From Adiantum capillus-veneris (Eukaryota > Streptophyta > Polypodiopsida > Polypodiales > Pteridaceae), in contig CM043942.1 in assembly GCA_014529385.2 (NCBI GenBank), positions 54,622,647 through 54,686,646 on the forward strand: a DNA stretch of 64,000 nt, read 5' to 3'. Every line of letters starts with the position of its first letter. The stretch's first letter is position 1. The translations under genes were made by a program, and so were the position numbers. Under the pieces are notes generated by a model. That model made no database searches. It saw nothing but the letters and a program-made list of their open reading frames with translations, and was not told the origin of the DNA. Positions 1 through 10,686 of the stretch are shown here, one piece after another.

Positions 1-1440
1 TATAAGGTACAATAAGTAGATATGTTAGTTAATTAGTTGTTGTAGTACTGTAACAATAGCTTTGTTAGTTGCAAATAGGTAGGTTAGGTGTGTGTGTGCT
101 CGCGCACGCAGCACGGCCGCGACGACCTTATCAAAAAATAAAATAAAATAATAAAATAATAAATTTTTAAAAAAATATAGGAACGAGATCGGGAACATTT
201 CCTAAGCCCAAGCGCAAGCCCACACTCAGGCTCAGGCTCAGGTCTCAGTCACCCTTTGAAATTACTTATTTTAGCCTCATGCCTAAGTAAAATTCAACCC
301 ATTTGAGGACCTTCGAAGCTTCGGGTGACCAAACGCTGTGCTGTAAAGCACAGCAAAACTCTCTGAGCGATACGCTCGTTTTGAGCTATCACACGCTCTA
401 ATTCAAAAACCGATCGTAAAGAGATATTATAAAACATCAAAAAACAAGTGAAAATGGAGTGCAAAACGCCCAAAAAATCAAACGGTTAACCTTCGAGGGT
501 ATTCGCCGATGCTTGTAGGGTGGCAAAGGCACATGCATCTGCGCTCTAGTCGTGTTCTAAAATCCAAGCAACTAGCGAGCATTTTGAATTATGGGAGTTC
601 TCAATACCCACCTACCTTAGGTTCCGGGCCCTCAACGAGAACCCAAGGTAGCACCAAGAAGGACCCGCATATTGCGTATAGTGACTCTTCCTCTCACTTA
701 TACGACATCATGGAGGGTTACCCAATGCCTAATCCTGATAGCTCAATCCAAGACATGTATGCCATGGGCCCACGGTCCCTGCCAAACATGCTTACCCGCT
801 TGAAGGAAACCTTTAGTAGAGCCACTCGTTTTGAATATGGAGCTAACGATGTAAATGAGGGGGGTGGGGAGTAAATTCGCCATTCATGACCAACGTAGAC
901 CCCACGTTGTTATACCATGGCACGTACATAGTGTGAAACAAAACATTCACCTCACTCTTGATACTTCTCGATGTATGCAAATAAAAGCAATCATGTACAT
1001 ATTGTGATATATGTTGAAGCGTCTACTGCGGTCATTATCATGTACATATCTATACGGGGAGTTGTGGCCCTGGATGTGACGCATTTGCATGCTTTTCCAC
1101 TTGATAAGATGCTTAATTTGGTTTTACAATGTATATATTCCAAGCGTTTCATGGTGGCACACTCATCTCGCCTATAAAGATTGATGCGGGTAAAAATTGC
1201 CAAAAATAGCAGCTAACAGGCGTCGTAGCAAAATTGCATCGAAAGTGACCCAAAATGGTATATTGATGGAAAATGATGCTTTTTATGCTTATGCAAGTGA
1301 TCCCACAAATTTAGGGATTTTTCTGACTCCGTTTGGGATTTTTCGCATGAAAAATGACCTTTTTTGGGTAAAAAATGAGCTAAAAATGGCTTAGTTTTGG
1401 ACTAAAATGGAAAAATGGCCTAAAAATTGACACATCAGAT
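1..1440. other. Unassigned sequence, no supported gene
   Basis: I see no gene here. The first 200 bases are AT-rich with A-runs, and CTCAGG-type short repeats lie near 225-245. A 121-codon open frame at 509-874 (+) has no recognisable domain, and nothing in its composition marks it as real. Around 1,197-1,440 the sequence repeats short AAAATGGCCTAAAAATGG-like words. It may be old transposon remains. Confidence 0.5.
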
Positions 1441-2190
1441 GAAAATTCCGTGGGGAAGAGAGAGAGAGAGGGCTTCTTTTTACAGAGAAAAAACCATCAA
1501 TTTTTCTCTACTGTGTAATAGCTTCCATGGTTGCCCAATCTATGTGTGTTGCAGTCCCGTCTCTTCGCAATCTTGTAACTGAGCTTGTGAGGGAGTGAAT
1601 TAGGGTTTCCCCTTATCAAAATGGTGTTTGGGCTTCAATATAGAAGCTCTTAAATCTCTTCAAAATCAAAACATGGTCACCAAGAAGGTGGAAGCTTGAG
1701 AATTCCTTTCAACTATTTGATACTACGACTATGTAATTGGGGGCGAGGCTACATGATACCATGAAAGAGGTTTGGGTTTTGATTGGGAATTGTGCTTGTA
1801 TGAGCATTGAGGTTTCATGGTTGAAACATTAATGTTTTGGAATGGTCTTTTATGTGATATTGAAATGTGATTTGGAATGAATCCCTCTCATCATCCTCTC
1901 GACTACGAAAACAAGCAATTTTCAAGCACGATAGGAAGAGGGTTTGTGACTTTGCTATCACAAACGTTCTTAGATTCTCTGTCACCCTTATAAAAGAGGG
2001 TTGGTGATTCTCCACAAACGCTTTCTTGCAAAGGGTTTGTGACTCTCATCATGAACTCTCACAGTCAGAGGTTCTGCACCTTCCCTGCTAGACCACACAC
2101 TTTCTGACATTTCTGGTGAACCCGACGCGAAGCAACTAGGTTGGGGTTCAAATACTTGTTTTGAAAGGTTAATTACAAATAATTAAAGCT
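1441..2190 (+). other. Probable leader or LTR remnant upstream of a Gypsy-type gag
   Basis: This stretch lies directly upstream of the gag-like frame beginning at 2,191. It contains a repeated GGGTTTGTGACT word (near 1,940 and 2,037) and a TGGTGAACCCGACG segment near 2,114 that sits where a primer-binding site would be. I cannot match it to a tRNA with confidence. Its role as leader or LTR is inferred from position only; no second LTR is visible. Confidence 0.3.
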
Positions 2191-3382
2191 ATGGATCAAC
2201 AAGAGGAACAAGGCATGAGTTTTGATCAAGGCACAATGCAAATGTTTCAAGCATTCGCCATGTTTATGCAACAACAACAGGCTGTAGAAAGAAGGGAGGT
2301 GTCAGCAACCAAAGCCCTTCAAGCTATTGTGAACAAAATGGACAAATGATGTCACAAAGTTTCTTCGTGGTTATGTAAAGGAGATGGAGCTACAACGAGT
2401 TCCAGAGGTGGACATGATTCGTAGTTTTGAGCTTGTTGTGGTCCCCGAGATTAGAGACCATGTAAGGGGAATCAGGGAGGAGCGTGGAGAAGGTTGGGAG
2501 CAATTCAAATTAGCCCTAAAAGAGGAATACTTCATGGAGGACTCTGAAAGGTTACAAAAAGGACTTCTTGGAATGGGTTGCAAAGCCAAGAGAAGGACTT
2601 TTCCATCACCGAACTGTTGAGAGTTTGAGTGACGCTATGCTCAACTGTCAGGAACAGAGCAGGCTACTTTGGATAGTGAAAAGACCGAATTGTTCCTTCA
2701 AGTGTAGGTCATGAGCTCCAAGAAAAGCTAGAGCTACTCTTGAAGATAAGAATACAGAACAGGGTCTAAAGGCTGAGTGGAAAGAGGTTGAAGACGTAGT
2801 CTCATTCCTTGCTAAGAGACAACGTCGTAGGGACAAGATGGTGGTGAATGGTACTACCTCTCCTCCTAGCACGTCAAAGATTCCACCAAAGCCTACTACT
2901 GTAAGTCCAAAAGGTGATAATTCAATGCTTGATGAGCTTGTTAAGGGCATGCAAGAAATGAAGTTAAAAGCTAACAAGGCTTGAAGAAAAAGGACAACCT
3001 GCTGTTCTGCAGGACAAAAATCCCAAAGCAAAGAAGGATTTGTGCACAGATACATATGGTGTGATGGCACGGACCATGGAGAAGGGATTGTGATAGCTTT
3101 AGTGATGCCTTAAAAAGAGATCTTGTGTTTTTTTAAGGATGGCAAGATCCATCTGCGGGAGATAGGTACGCCGTTAGGAACTAACTTTGGAAAAGGAGGT
3201 ATGCGGAAGTTAGTGGAGGATATGGCAACTAGTCATGCTATTTTTGCAGTGGAGGCTGCTACCTATGGGGTAAAGATAGAGCTAATTCCAAAGAAAGTGC
3301 TAAAGTAAACTCCAGATGATTTTGAGGAGGTTGACAACTTGGGGCCATATACAGTAGCCTCAGCACTACAACATAACATCAA
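2191..3382 (+). pseudogene. Decayed Ty3/Gypsy-type gag
   Basis: An ATG at 2,191 opens a Gln/Met-rich start (MDQQEEQGMSFDQ), and the coding signal continues through several reading frames to about 3,382. Recognisable pieces are a helical capsid-like stretch at 2,384-2,620 (VPEVDMIRSFELVVVPEIRD), a basic linker near 2,800 (FLAKRQRRRDKM), a WCDGTDH motif near 3,050 and a downstream segment at 3,123-3,308 (FFKDGKIHLREIG). The WCDxxxH plus CDSF pattern resembles the divergent zinc-knuckle region of some plant Gypsy Gag proteins. Frameshifts fall near 2,590, 2,740 and 3,085, with a TAA at 3,306. No protease or reverse transcriptase follows; the trace stops where a TATCGACG-rich segment begins. I am fairly sure it is a retroelement gag and unsure of the lineage. 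Confidence 0.6.
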
Positions 3383-3556
3383 GATATCGACGCAGTATAT
3401 ATCGACGGCCGTACCTTTCCACGCGGTTATCGACGTACTTGCAGCCCGTCGATATATGCGTCGGAATATCCATCGATATGCGCGTGGAAATACACGTGGC
3501 AAGGCATACTTTACACGGGTATATTGACGGATATTACCACGAGTATATCGACGCAA
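3383..3556. repeat. Cluster of TATCGACG motifs in both orientations
   Basis: At least seven exact or near copies of ATATCGACG or its reverse complement lie within about 170 bases (near 3,384, 3,397, 3,427, 3,448, 3,465, 3,519 and 3,542), interspersed with CGTGGAAA and CACGTGG words. Short motifs repeated in both orientations are typical of subterminal regions of plant DNA transposons such as CACTA or Mutator types. I see no terminal inverted repeat or transposase, so that assignment is inference. The flank to about 3,725 (a GC-rich CGCAGG segment, then a C-run at 3,659) holds nothing else I recognise. Confidence 0.45.
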
Positions 3557-3725
3557 AAAATTGGGGAAAAAATGGAAATCCGCGCGCAGGCGGCCATTTT
3601 CGCCTGCGACGCGCTCAGATCTCTTGGCAAAACCTGCTGCGCAGGTATTATGAAACTCCCCCCCCCCAACCCCTCTCTCTCTCTCTATCTACATCATGTG
3701 TGTGCGTGTGTGTCTGTAGGAAAGG

Positions 3726-3735
3726 GAGAGAGAGA

Positions 3736-3807
<72 letters not shown>

Positions 3808-3820
3808 TAGATAGATAGAT
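3726..3820. repeat. (GA)n microsatellite passing into (GATA)n, at LINE copy 1 3' end
   Basis: About 38 GA units are followed by four to five GATA units that run directly into the 3' untranslated end of the minus-strand LINE. Read on the LINE strand this is a (TC)n tail. Confidence 0.95.
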
Positions 3821-3850
3821 TTATTATCGTCCTTGGAGGTCAAATATGAC

Positions 3851-6800
3851 CTATGGGACCAAAGTTACATGTGATGTAGTATGTGTATGGCTGATGAGTG
3901 ACTCTCGATGCTCCAAAATTGTAGTGATGAGAGTCGCAATGGAGAGCCCACACTTTGGCTGGGAGAGGAAAGTGTGTAGGTCTAAGTTATGGCTGAAAAT
4001 GTGAGAGAAGCAAGTTCGGATGTGATCAAAAGTTGAGCACTCTAGTAGTGTGTGGTACTCAGACTCTCGAACTTGCAGTGAGCATAATGTGCACAATCGA
4101 TTTGACTCTTCTCCATTGCCCCAACGCCCTATCTCGCATCGAAGGAAATGGGAGCTAAGCCGAATTGCTGCGATAGTGCGTATCGCGGACAAGGGAATAG
4201 GCTCAAGCATGTAAGTGTGAGTACGGTTTCCTCTCTCAGCGAAGAACATGGTTTTGTAGTTGGGGGCAATATAGGTGGTGTAATGTATGAAGCGTGACCC
4301 ACCGGATTTCCCAAGCCGTAATACATTGGCGTTGTAGAAAAGCTTCATTCACTTGAGAGTCAATTGAAGCATCATGTAGCAAGTGTAATGCATCCCATCT
4401 CCCAAACCACTTCTTTATGTCTTGCATCCATCCCGTGCTCAAGATCTTGCTTTTATGCGTCTTTTGAACTTTTTTGCTTGCTTCCCATGCAATTGTAGGA
4501 AGTCGATGTGAGGGGTTTTGACGCATCTTTATCATGTACTCCACAACCCTTTCCATGCCCATAACCTCAATTGGAAGATCCCGACTCAAGAAGTAAGAGC
4601 ATATATGGTGTTTGTGTCTTAACTTGGAGAAAGTTTGTAAGAAAACGCTTTTGGACATTCTCAAACTCTTTCCAAGTAGACTTTGAGATGCTCCCGCCCC
4701 ACACTTCAACTCCATAAAGAAGAACCGGTGTCACCAATGCATCAAAAAGATACTTCTTGAGAACCCAACACTTGATGTTTCCCGCATTACACATGTTCTC
4801 AAATGCATAATATGCTCTCTTTCCCGCTTCCAAACGACGCATAGCACATTCATGCCACTTGTGATTGGATGGAACCTCAAGGCCAAGGTACTTAAAGCTC
4901 TCAACAACTTCAAGTGTCTCGTTGTTGTACACAATGCATGGCTTCTCCTTATGGTTGGTTTTCACAAGCATAACCTTTGTTTTGGATTCATTTACAATCA
5001 GCCCACTATGCAAGCAAAAGTTCTCAAGGACAACCATAAGCTTTTGTGCATCTTCTAAAGTGTGTGCTAGAAGCACTACATCATCCGCATACAACAAAAG
5101 CATGATTACCGCATTGCAAATAGTGACCTCTTCAATGCCTTCTTCTTGCATAAAGTCAAGTACCATTTGTTCCAATTGATCGATACATAGACCAAAGAGA
5201 GTTGGTGACAATGGACATCCTTGTTTAACCCCAATAGTGCTTACAAAAATTTCTGAAATTTCTCTTCCCATGCGCAATTGACAAATCACCTTCTCATAGA
5301 TTCGAGAAACCGCAAGCATAAACTCACTTGGCACTTGGAGTTCTTCCATCCTTCTCCACAAATTGTTACGTGGAATCATATCAAAGGCTTTCTTAAAGTC
5401 CACAAAACAACAATACAATCGCTTGCCTTTCAACCGACTTTCCTCCATGAGAACACGAAGAGTGACAAGATGATCAATGGTGCTATGGCATCGACGAAAA
5501 CCCGCTTGTCCCTTTGCACGCTTGTCATTCTCTTCAGCCCAATCACTCAATTTCATCTCCATTATGCACCCAAACAACTTTGCCATAAGAGACCCAATCA
5601 TTATAGTCCGGTAGTTGCTTACATTCTTTACATCCCCTCCTTTATGCAAAGGCTTAACCCAATTAGTACTCCAATCATAAGGCATACCATGTTGAAGTGC
5701 AAGGTTGAACATATCACACATCCACTCATGGGTAAAATCTCCCGTCCATTTGATCATCTCCGGCTTGATACCTTGAAGATCTCCCGCTTTGCGAGTGGCC
5801 AACTTTTCAAGCCCACCGCATACATCCTCAATAGTAAAAAAAGACGGCATACATGGGAGTGAACCATAAAATGGCATTTTTTCAGTATTTTCTTGCTCAT
5901 ATAATTGCCTACAATGTGTGTACATATCCACTAGACTCAAGTTACCAAAATTCTCAACCCGCTTGCCTCTCAAGTTTCTCCAAAATCTTCCACATGCATG
6001 TGCCTTTTCTTGGACTTGAAATTCTTGTTGCTTTACTTCCCATCTTCTTCTCTTCTTTTGAATCAATGCCTTGTATGTACGCAAATGACTTTGATAGTTG
6101 TCTTTGTCCATAGTTGCATCAAGCTTTATCAAGGACTTTCGAGCATCTTGACATTCTTTATCAAACCACCTTTTGCGTGATCTATCTTTGTGGATACCAT
6201 GGAGATGCTTTATGGCAAAGCATTCTTCCGCACAAGAACAAATAGCTTTCTTGAAAGCTTCCCATTTAGTTTCCAATGGTGCATCACATTGAAGCTTTGT
6301 CATCCATAATTTTTGCTCAACCATTTCAATGTACATTGGTGCCCGTTTGAAATCCATACATAGTGATAACTTCTCTTTCCTTTGGTTGAGATTATCATGC
6401 TTAGTTGCTTCTCCACATGAAAGGTCAATACATAAGGTGCGATGGTCGGATTCCGGGGTCCATTGACCAAACATAAAACTCTTTATGCGATACATGATGG
6501 CTTCAGAGAGTAGCATATAGTCAATCACACTATCCCCATTATGTCTTCTACATGTAAATCCATTGGTTCCACTCCACAAAGATACACCATTGGCAATGAG
6601 CATACCCGTGCTATTACACATGTGTAAAAGTAACTTTCCATAGTGATCCGGCTCTTTCTCATCCATTGAAGTACGATCATACAAGTGAACTTCCTCCAAC
6701 TCCCTTGAGATGTATGGCATATCAAATTGTTGAGTATCATGTTGCAATGTTTTTGTGCGAGCATTCATATCCCCAAATACAATAACATCACCTTCACCTT

Positions 6801-7239
6801 TGAAATAAGCAATGTCCTCTTCCAAATCAGAAAATGGTTGATCTCTATCCATGCAAGCATAAAAGGGAGAATCATGATGAGGAATGTAGCAACCGGCTAC
6901 AAAAATGGGTGCTCTTTTTGGTGTCATAATTTTCAGCCATACATAACGTTTGTACTTGTCATCTTTCACAATTGATACAAAATCTTCCAATCCTTTCTTA
7001 ACCATACATGCTAACCCTCCTTGTCCTCTTCGTTGCTTGAGATTCTTTGACCACATCAATGAATGTACATTGTAATCCTCCAAGCCGTTAATCCTTTGTG
7101 TATCATGCTCCCAAGTTTCAACAAGAAGTACAACATCGGCTTTGCTTGTTAGTTCATCAATGCCAACCCCCGCATTCCATGGGTATCCATTACAATTCCA
7201 AAAGCATATTTTCAATTGTAACTCGGTCTCATAGGTCAC
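3851..7239 (-). pseudogene. LINE ORF2: AP endonuclease and reverse transcriptase, frameshifted
   Basis: The main frame runs from 7,239 to 4,567 (890 codons). An apurinic-type endonuclease occupies residues about 8-270 (WNCNG, VETWEHD, GDMNART, SDHR). The reverse transcriptase spans about 490-770, with FVDFKKAFD, GVKQGCPLSP and the catalytic YADD near residue 717, then SKTKVMLV and FKYLGLEV. A 2-bp deletion near 4,576 ends the frame early. The rest, including a C-terminal CTLC-x8-H-x4-C zinc motif, continues in other frames to 3,851, with a second 2-bp deletion near 4,310. Both are deduced by comparison with copy 2. The frame has no ATG at its start: a TAG lies three codons upstream of the GTG at 7,239, and the first in-frame ATG is about 60 codons in. 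Translation may therefore depend on reinitiation after ORF1. The enzyme would nick DNA and copy its RNA at the target. Confidence 0.88.
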
Positions 7240-8195
7240 GCATCCCTATTTGCTTGAGAGACTTGCCTCCTCCTTGGGCACATTTTCTTCATGAGAGATC
7301 TCCTTGTTTTTATTATTCTTTTCTCATATGCCTTGCGACGCATATTTTGTTGCTTAATAGTGCGATCTTCACATACAAAACATTTTGTATCCCTCAAATA
7401 GATCCAACTATTATCAAGGATAATCTTTCGCTTGGTCTCATCCGGCATGGTGCATACAATTGGCCGTTCTCCCGAGCGAGGAGCTCCTTGCTTCCCCACT
7501 CTATGTGCTCCATATACCATAACTCCGGACATGCCAAAGTGGGTTTTGAAGAAATCTTCAATAACAATGGCAAGAGAAGGAGGTGTCTCTAACTTCTCTT
7601 CGGGAATTCCACGAATAACAATGTTCTTGGAACGTCGCTCCCGTTCCTTCAACTCCTCCACATCCACATTCTCAACATTCTTTGTTTGAACCATAGCTTG
7701 CATGAGTGAGGAATTAGAAACCACATTGCTACCACATACATCAGCCCAAGACTTGTTTGTGCATACATTTTTCATGTCGCATACATCCCGGCTCATAGTG
7801 TCAAATTTCTCCTCTTTCAATACATGGTCATGCTCTACTTTGCTCATCCGCTCCTTCAAAGCATTCAAGTCCTCAAGAGAGCGTTTACATTCCTTGACTT
7901 CCTCTTCAAGTTGCATCAAACGTGTTGTTTGCATCTCAAGTGTCCTCTTGAGATTCTCATTCTCAACCACAAGTACCCTTAGTGTGCCATTCTCCATTGC
8001 AAGTGCTCGTAAGTCTTCGCCTTGTTTGTTTACGGTCTCTTGCAATGATACCAAGTACGCCATGATCATGGTTTCCGATGTCGTTGGTTGGGTGGTTGTG
8101 TTTCTATCTCCATACTTAGGAGATTTTGGATCATTTTCCACAATGGTTGTGGACCTTGTTGAAGAAGAAGAACCCTTGCGAGTGCCGGAAGACAT
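7236..8195 (-). CDS. LINE ORF1 protein, coiled coil plus RRM-like domain
   Basis: This 319-residue frame is intact. Residues about 1-40 are Ser/Thr-rich; about 50-130 form a heptad-rich coiled coil (leucine and charged residues, as in ENENLKRTLEMQTTRLMQLE); about 185-290 match the L1 ORF1 RNA-binding fold, with the signature RRSKNIVIRGIPEE and a basic C-terminal tail rich in Lys and Arg. L1-type ORF1 proteins trimerise by the coiled coil and bind the element's own RNA as a nucleic-acid chaperone. This architecture differs from the CCHC/DUF4283 ORF1 typical of most flowering-plant L1 elements. The start used is the ATG at 8,195. Its TGA stop (7,236-7,238) lies one base before the ORF2 frame opens, so the two are translationally close. 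Confidence 0.85.
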   Translation of the reverse strand: MSSGTRKGSSSSTRSTTIVENDPKSPKYGDRNTTTQPTTSETMIMAYLVSLQETVNKQGEDLRALAMENGTLRVLVVENENLKRTLEMQTTRLMQLEEEVKECKRSLEDLNALKERMSKVEHDHVLKEEKFDTMSRDVCDMKNVCTNKSWADVCGSNVVSNSSLMQAMVQTKNVENVDVEELKERERRSKNIVIRGIPEEKLETPPSLAIVIEDFFKTHFGMSGVMVYGAHRVGKQGAPRSGERPIVCTMPDETKRKIILDNSWIYLRDTKCFVCEDRTIKQQNMRRKAYEKRIIKTRRSLMKKMCPRRRQVSQANRDA

Positions 8196-8420
8196 TGTAT
8201 GTAAAATAGGAGATGAGAATCAATTTTGTTGAACCTGTTCACTTCGGAAATGCTGCTACAGAAACGCCTTCCATAACTCTGAAAATTTCTGTCTTTACAT
8301 CAATGCGTAGAGGACTTCGTGCTCTTCGATTGAGGCTATAGATCACCCAAATCGGAGTTCGGATGAAGAAGTTATGATCAAAAGAGTGGACTGCTGTCTA
8401 CTAGGTCAAAAAACGGCTGC

Positions 8421-8423
<3 letters not shown>

Positions 8424-8477
<54 letters not shown>
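8424..8477. repeat. (GA)n microsatellite between LINE copy 1 and the next element
   Basis: About 27 uninterrupted GA units separate the 5' end of LINE copy 1 from the 3' tail of the neighbouring element. Confidence 0.95.
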
Positions 8478-8480
<3 letters not shown>

Positions 8481-8937
8481 TATGCGTAGGAAATAAAATT
8501 AAAGAAAGAGAAATTAAAGAGATAAATGAAATGAAATTTTATATTAACGTCTTCAAAAGGCCAAAGTGACCTATGCGACCAGAAAGTTACAATATGGTGG
8601 ATCTGATACAAAGTCAGTGTAACAAGATGACCAAATGACAAAATAAAATATTATGGAATCCTAAACTACTGGGTGTGGACTAAGCAGTTAAAACAACTAG
8701 CTGGGATAGGTAGATTATAGGAGATCTAGCATCGGTCGCTGGTGGATCTCATCAATCTCCTCCATGGTCAGTAGTTTGACTGGGCGTTGTGCATGTCGAG
8801 CCAAAGTGACCTGGATCCTCTGATGCAGCCTCTGTCAATGTTGTGTAGTCCTCCGCAGTCGTGGGCATTGGATCTCCCTAGCTCAGTCGCTCGTTCGATC
8901 AGTATGCATCTGGTGTAAAGCGACGAGCTCTGTTGTG

Positions 8938-8940
<3 letters not shown>
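8478..8940 (-). mobile_element. Short element or truncated LINE sharing the LINE 3' end
   Basis: Near 8,535-8,605 the sequence is a diverged version of the 3' end of the two LINE copies (shared words: TTTTAT, AACGTC/ATCGTC, GTGACCTATG, GACCA, AAGTTAC). To its left is an AT-rich stretch with AAATTAAAGA words and then a (GA)n tail. To its right, up to 8,940, the minus strand holds a short open stretch ending in LLTMEEIDEIHQRPMLDLL and a stop near 8,718, which could be the C-terminus of a related protein. It may be a 5'-truncated copy of a different LINE family or a short non-autonomous partner that uses the same 3' end. Its right end also abuts (GA)n. Confidence 0.55.

Positions 8941-9020
<80 letters not shown>
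8941..9020. repeat. (GA)n microsatellite at the LINE copy 2 3' end
   Basis: Forty GA units run directly into the LINE 3' UTR sequence TTTTATTATCATCCTCGGAG. On the LINE strand this is a (TC)n tail, as in copy 1. Confidence 0.95.
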
Positions 9021-9024
<4 letters not shown>

Positions 9025-10684
9025 ATTATCATCCTCGGAGGTCAAATATGACCTATGGGACCAAAGTTACATGTGATGTAGTATGTGTATGGCTGATGAG
9101 TGACTCTTGATGCTCCAAAATTGTAGTGATGAGAGTCACAATGGAGAGCCCACACTTTGGCTGGGAGAGGAAAGTGTGTAGGTCTAAGTTATGGCTGAAA
9201 ATGTGAGAGAAGCAAGTTCGGATGTGACCAAAAGCTGAGCACTCTAGTAGTGTGTGGTACTCAGACTCTCGAACTTGCAGTGAGCATAATGTGCACAATC
9301 GATTTGACTCTTCTCCATTTCCCCAACGCCCTATCTCGCATCGAAGGAAATGGGAGCTAAGCTGAATCGCTGCAATAGTGCGTATCGCGGACAAGGGAAT
9401 AGGCTCAAGCATGTAAGTGTGAGTACGGTTTCCTCTCTCAGCGAAGAACATGGTTTTGTAGTTGGGGGCAATATAGGTGGTGTAATGTATGAAGCGTGAC
9501 CCACCGGATTTCTCCCAAGCCGTAATACATTGGCGTTGTAGAAAAGCTTCATTCACTTGAGAGTCAATTGAAGCATCATGTAGCAAGTGTAATGCATCCC
9601 ATCTCCCAAACCACTTCTTTATGTCTTGCATCCATCCCGTGCTCAAGATCTTGCTTTTATGCGTCTTTTGAACTTTTTTGCTTGCTTCCCATGCAATTGT
9701 AGGAAGTCGATGTGAGGGGTTTTGACGCATCTTTATCATGTACTCCACAACCCTTTCCATGCCCATAACCTCAATTGGAAGACATCCCGACTCAAGAAGT
9801 AGGAGCATATATGGTGTTTGTGTCTTAACTTGGAGAAAGTTTGTAAGAAAACGCTTTTGGACATTCTCAAACTCTTTCCAAGTAGACTTTGATATGCTCC
9901 CGCCCCACACTTCAACTCCATAAAGAAGAACCGGTGTCACCAATGCATCAAAAAGATACTTCTTGAGAACCCAACACTTGATGTTTCCCGCATTACACAT
10001 GTTCTCAAATGCATAATATGCTCTCTTTCCTGCTTCCAAACGACGCATAGCACATTCATGCCACTTGTGATTGGATGGAACCTCAAGGCCAAGGTACTTA
10101 AAGCTCTCAACAACTTCAAGTGTCTCATTTTTGTACACAATGCATGGCTTCTCCTTATGGTTGGTTTTCACAAGCATAACCTTTGTTTTGGATTCATTTA
10201 CAATCAGCCCACTATGCAAGCAAAAGTTCTCAAGGACAACCATAAGCTTTTGTGCATCTTCTAAAGTGTGTGCTAGAAGCACTACATCATCCGCATACAA
10301 CAAAAGCATGATTACCGCATTGCAAATAGTGACCTCTTCAATGCCTTCTTCTTGTATAAAGTCAAGTACCATTTGTTCCAATTGATCGATACATAGACCA
10401 AAGAAGTTGGTGACAATGGACATCCTTGTTTAACCCCAATAGTGCTTACAAAAATTTCTGAAATTTCTCTTCCCATGCGCAATTGACAAATCACCTTCTC
10501 ATAGATTCGAGAAACCGCAAGCATAAACTCACTTGGCACTTGGAGTTCTTCCATCCTTCTCCACAAATTGTTACGTGGAATCATATCAAAGGCTTTCTTA
10601 AAGTCCACAAAACAACAATACAATCGCTTGCCTTTCAACCGACTTTCCTCCATGAGAACACGAAGAGTGACAAGATGATCAATT

Positions 10685-10686
<2 letters not shown>
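9021..10686 (-). mobile_element. 5'-truncated LINE, copy 2
   Basis: This is a near-identical copy of the 3' third of the LINE at 3,821-8,423. It breaks off inside the reverse transcriptase at the base corresponding to about 5,478 in copy 1, then passes through TAAA into another (GA)n. 5' truncation is the usual product of incomplete target-primed reverse transcription. The copy is flanked by (GA)n on both sides, so either it entered a GA tract or the tracts mark assembly joins. Confidence 0.9.
9053..10653 (-). pseudogene. LINE ORF2 C-terminal part, 5'-truncated, one frameshift
   Basis: Two overlapping frames cover it. 10,653-10,405 carries FVDFKKAFD and GVKQGCPLSP; 10,400-9,053 carries LLLYADDVVLL, SKTKVMLV and the full C-terminal domain, ending in a CTLC..H..C zinc motif and HTTSHVTLVP. 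The frame break near 10,402 is a missing GA dinucleotide relative to copy 1. From about 9,780 down to 9,053 this copy is open where copy 1 is broken, so it gives the better view of the intact C-terminus, about 240 residues beyond the point where copy 1 stops. It cannot encode an active element because the endonuclease and most of the RT fingers are missing. Confidence 0.88.

Larger units (their letters stand above)
3821..8423 (-). mobile_element. Full-length L1-type LINE, copy 1
   Basis: This is a two-ORF non-LTR retrotransposon on the minus strand: a short 5' leader (8,196-8,423), ORF1 (7,236-8,195), ORF2 (3,851-7,239) and a roughly 30-base 3' UTR that ends in TAATAAA-like sequence followed by (TC)n. 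Both ends touch a GA/TC microsatellite (3,726-3,820 and 8,424-8,477) rather than a poly(A) tail. ORF2 carries two 2-bp deletions relative to the second copy at 9,021-10,686, so this copy is probably dead. The two copies differ at only scattered bases over about 1.6 kb, implying recent activity of the family. No convincing target-site duplication can be read because both flanks are microsatellite. Confidence 0.9.

Noticed and set aside
509-874. 121-codon plus-strand frame
   Set aside because: No recognisable domain, no promoter or splice support, and length within what chance gives here; not called a gene.
3439-3814. Frames with long Arg-Glu or Ser-Leu repeats
   Set aside because: Translations of the (GA)n microsatellite; the same occurs at 8,378-8,641, 17,784-18,008 and 18,487-18,867.
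4852-6975. Plus-strand frames opposite LINE ORF2, for example 5,278-5,862 and 7,702-8,232
   Set aside because: Antisense shadows of the LINE ORFs; the minus-strand frames carry the endonuclease, RT and ORF1 motifs.
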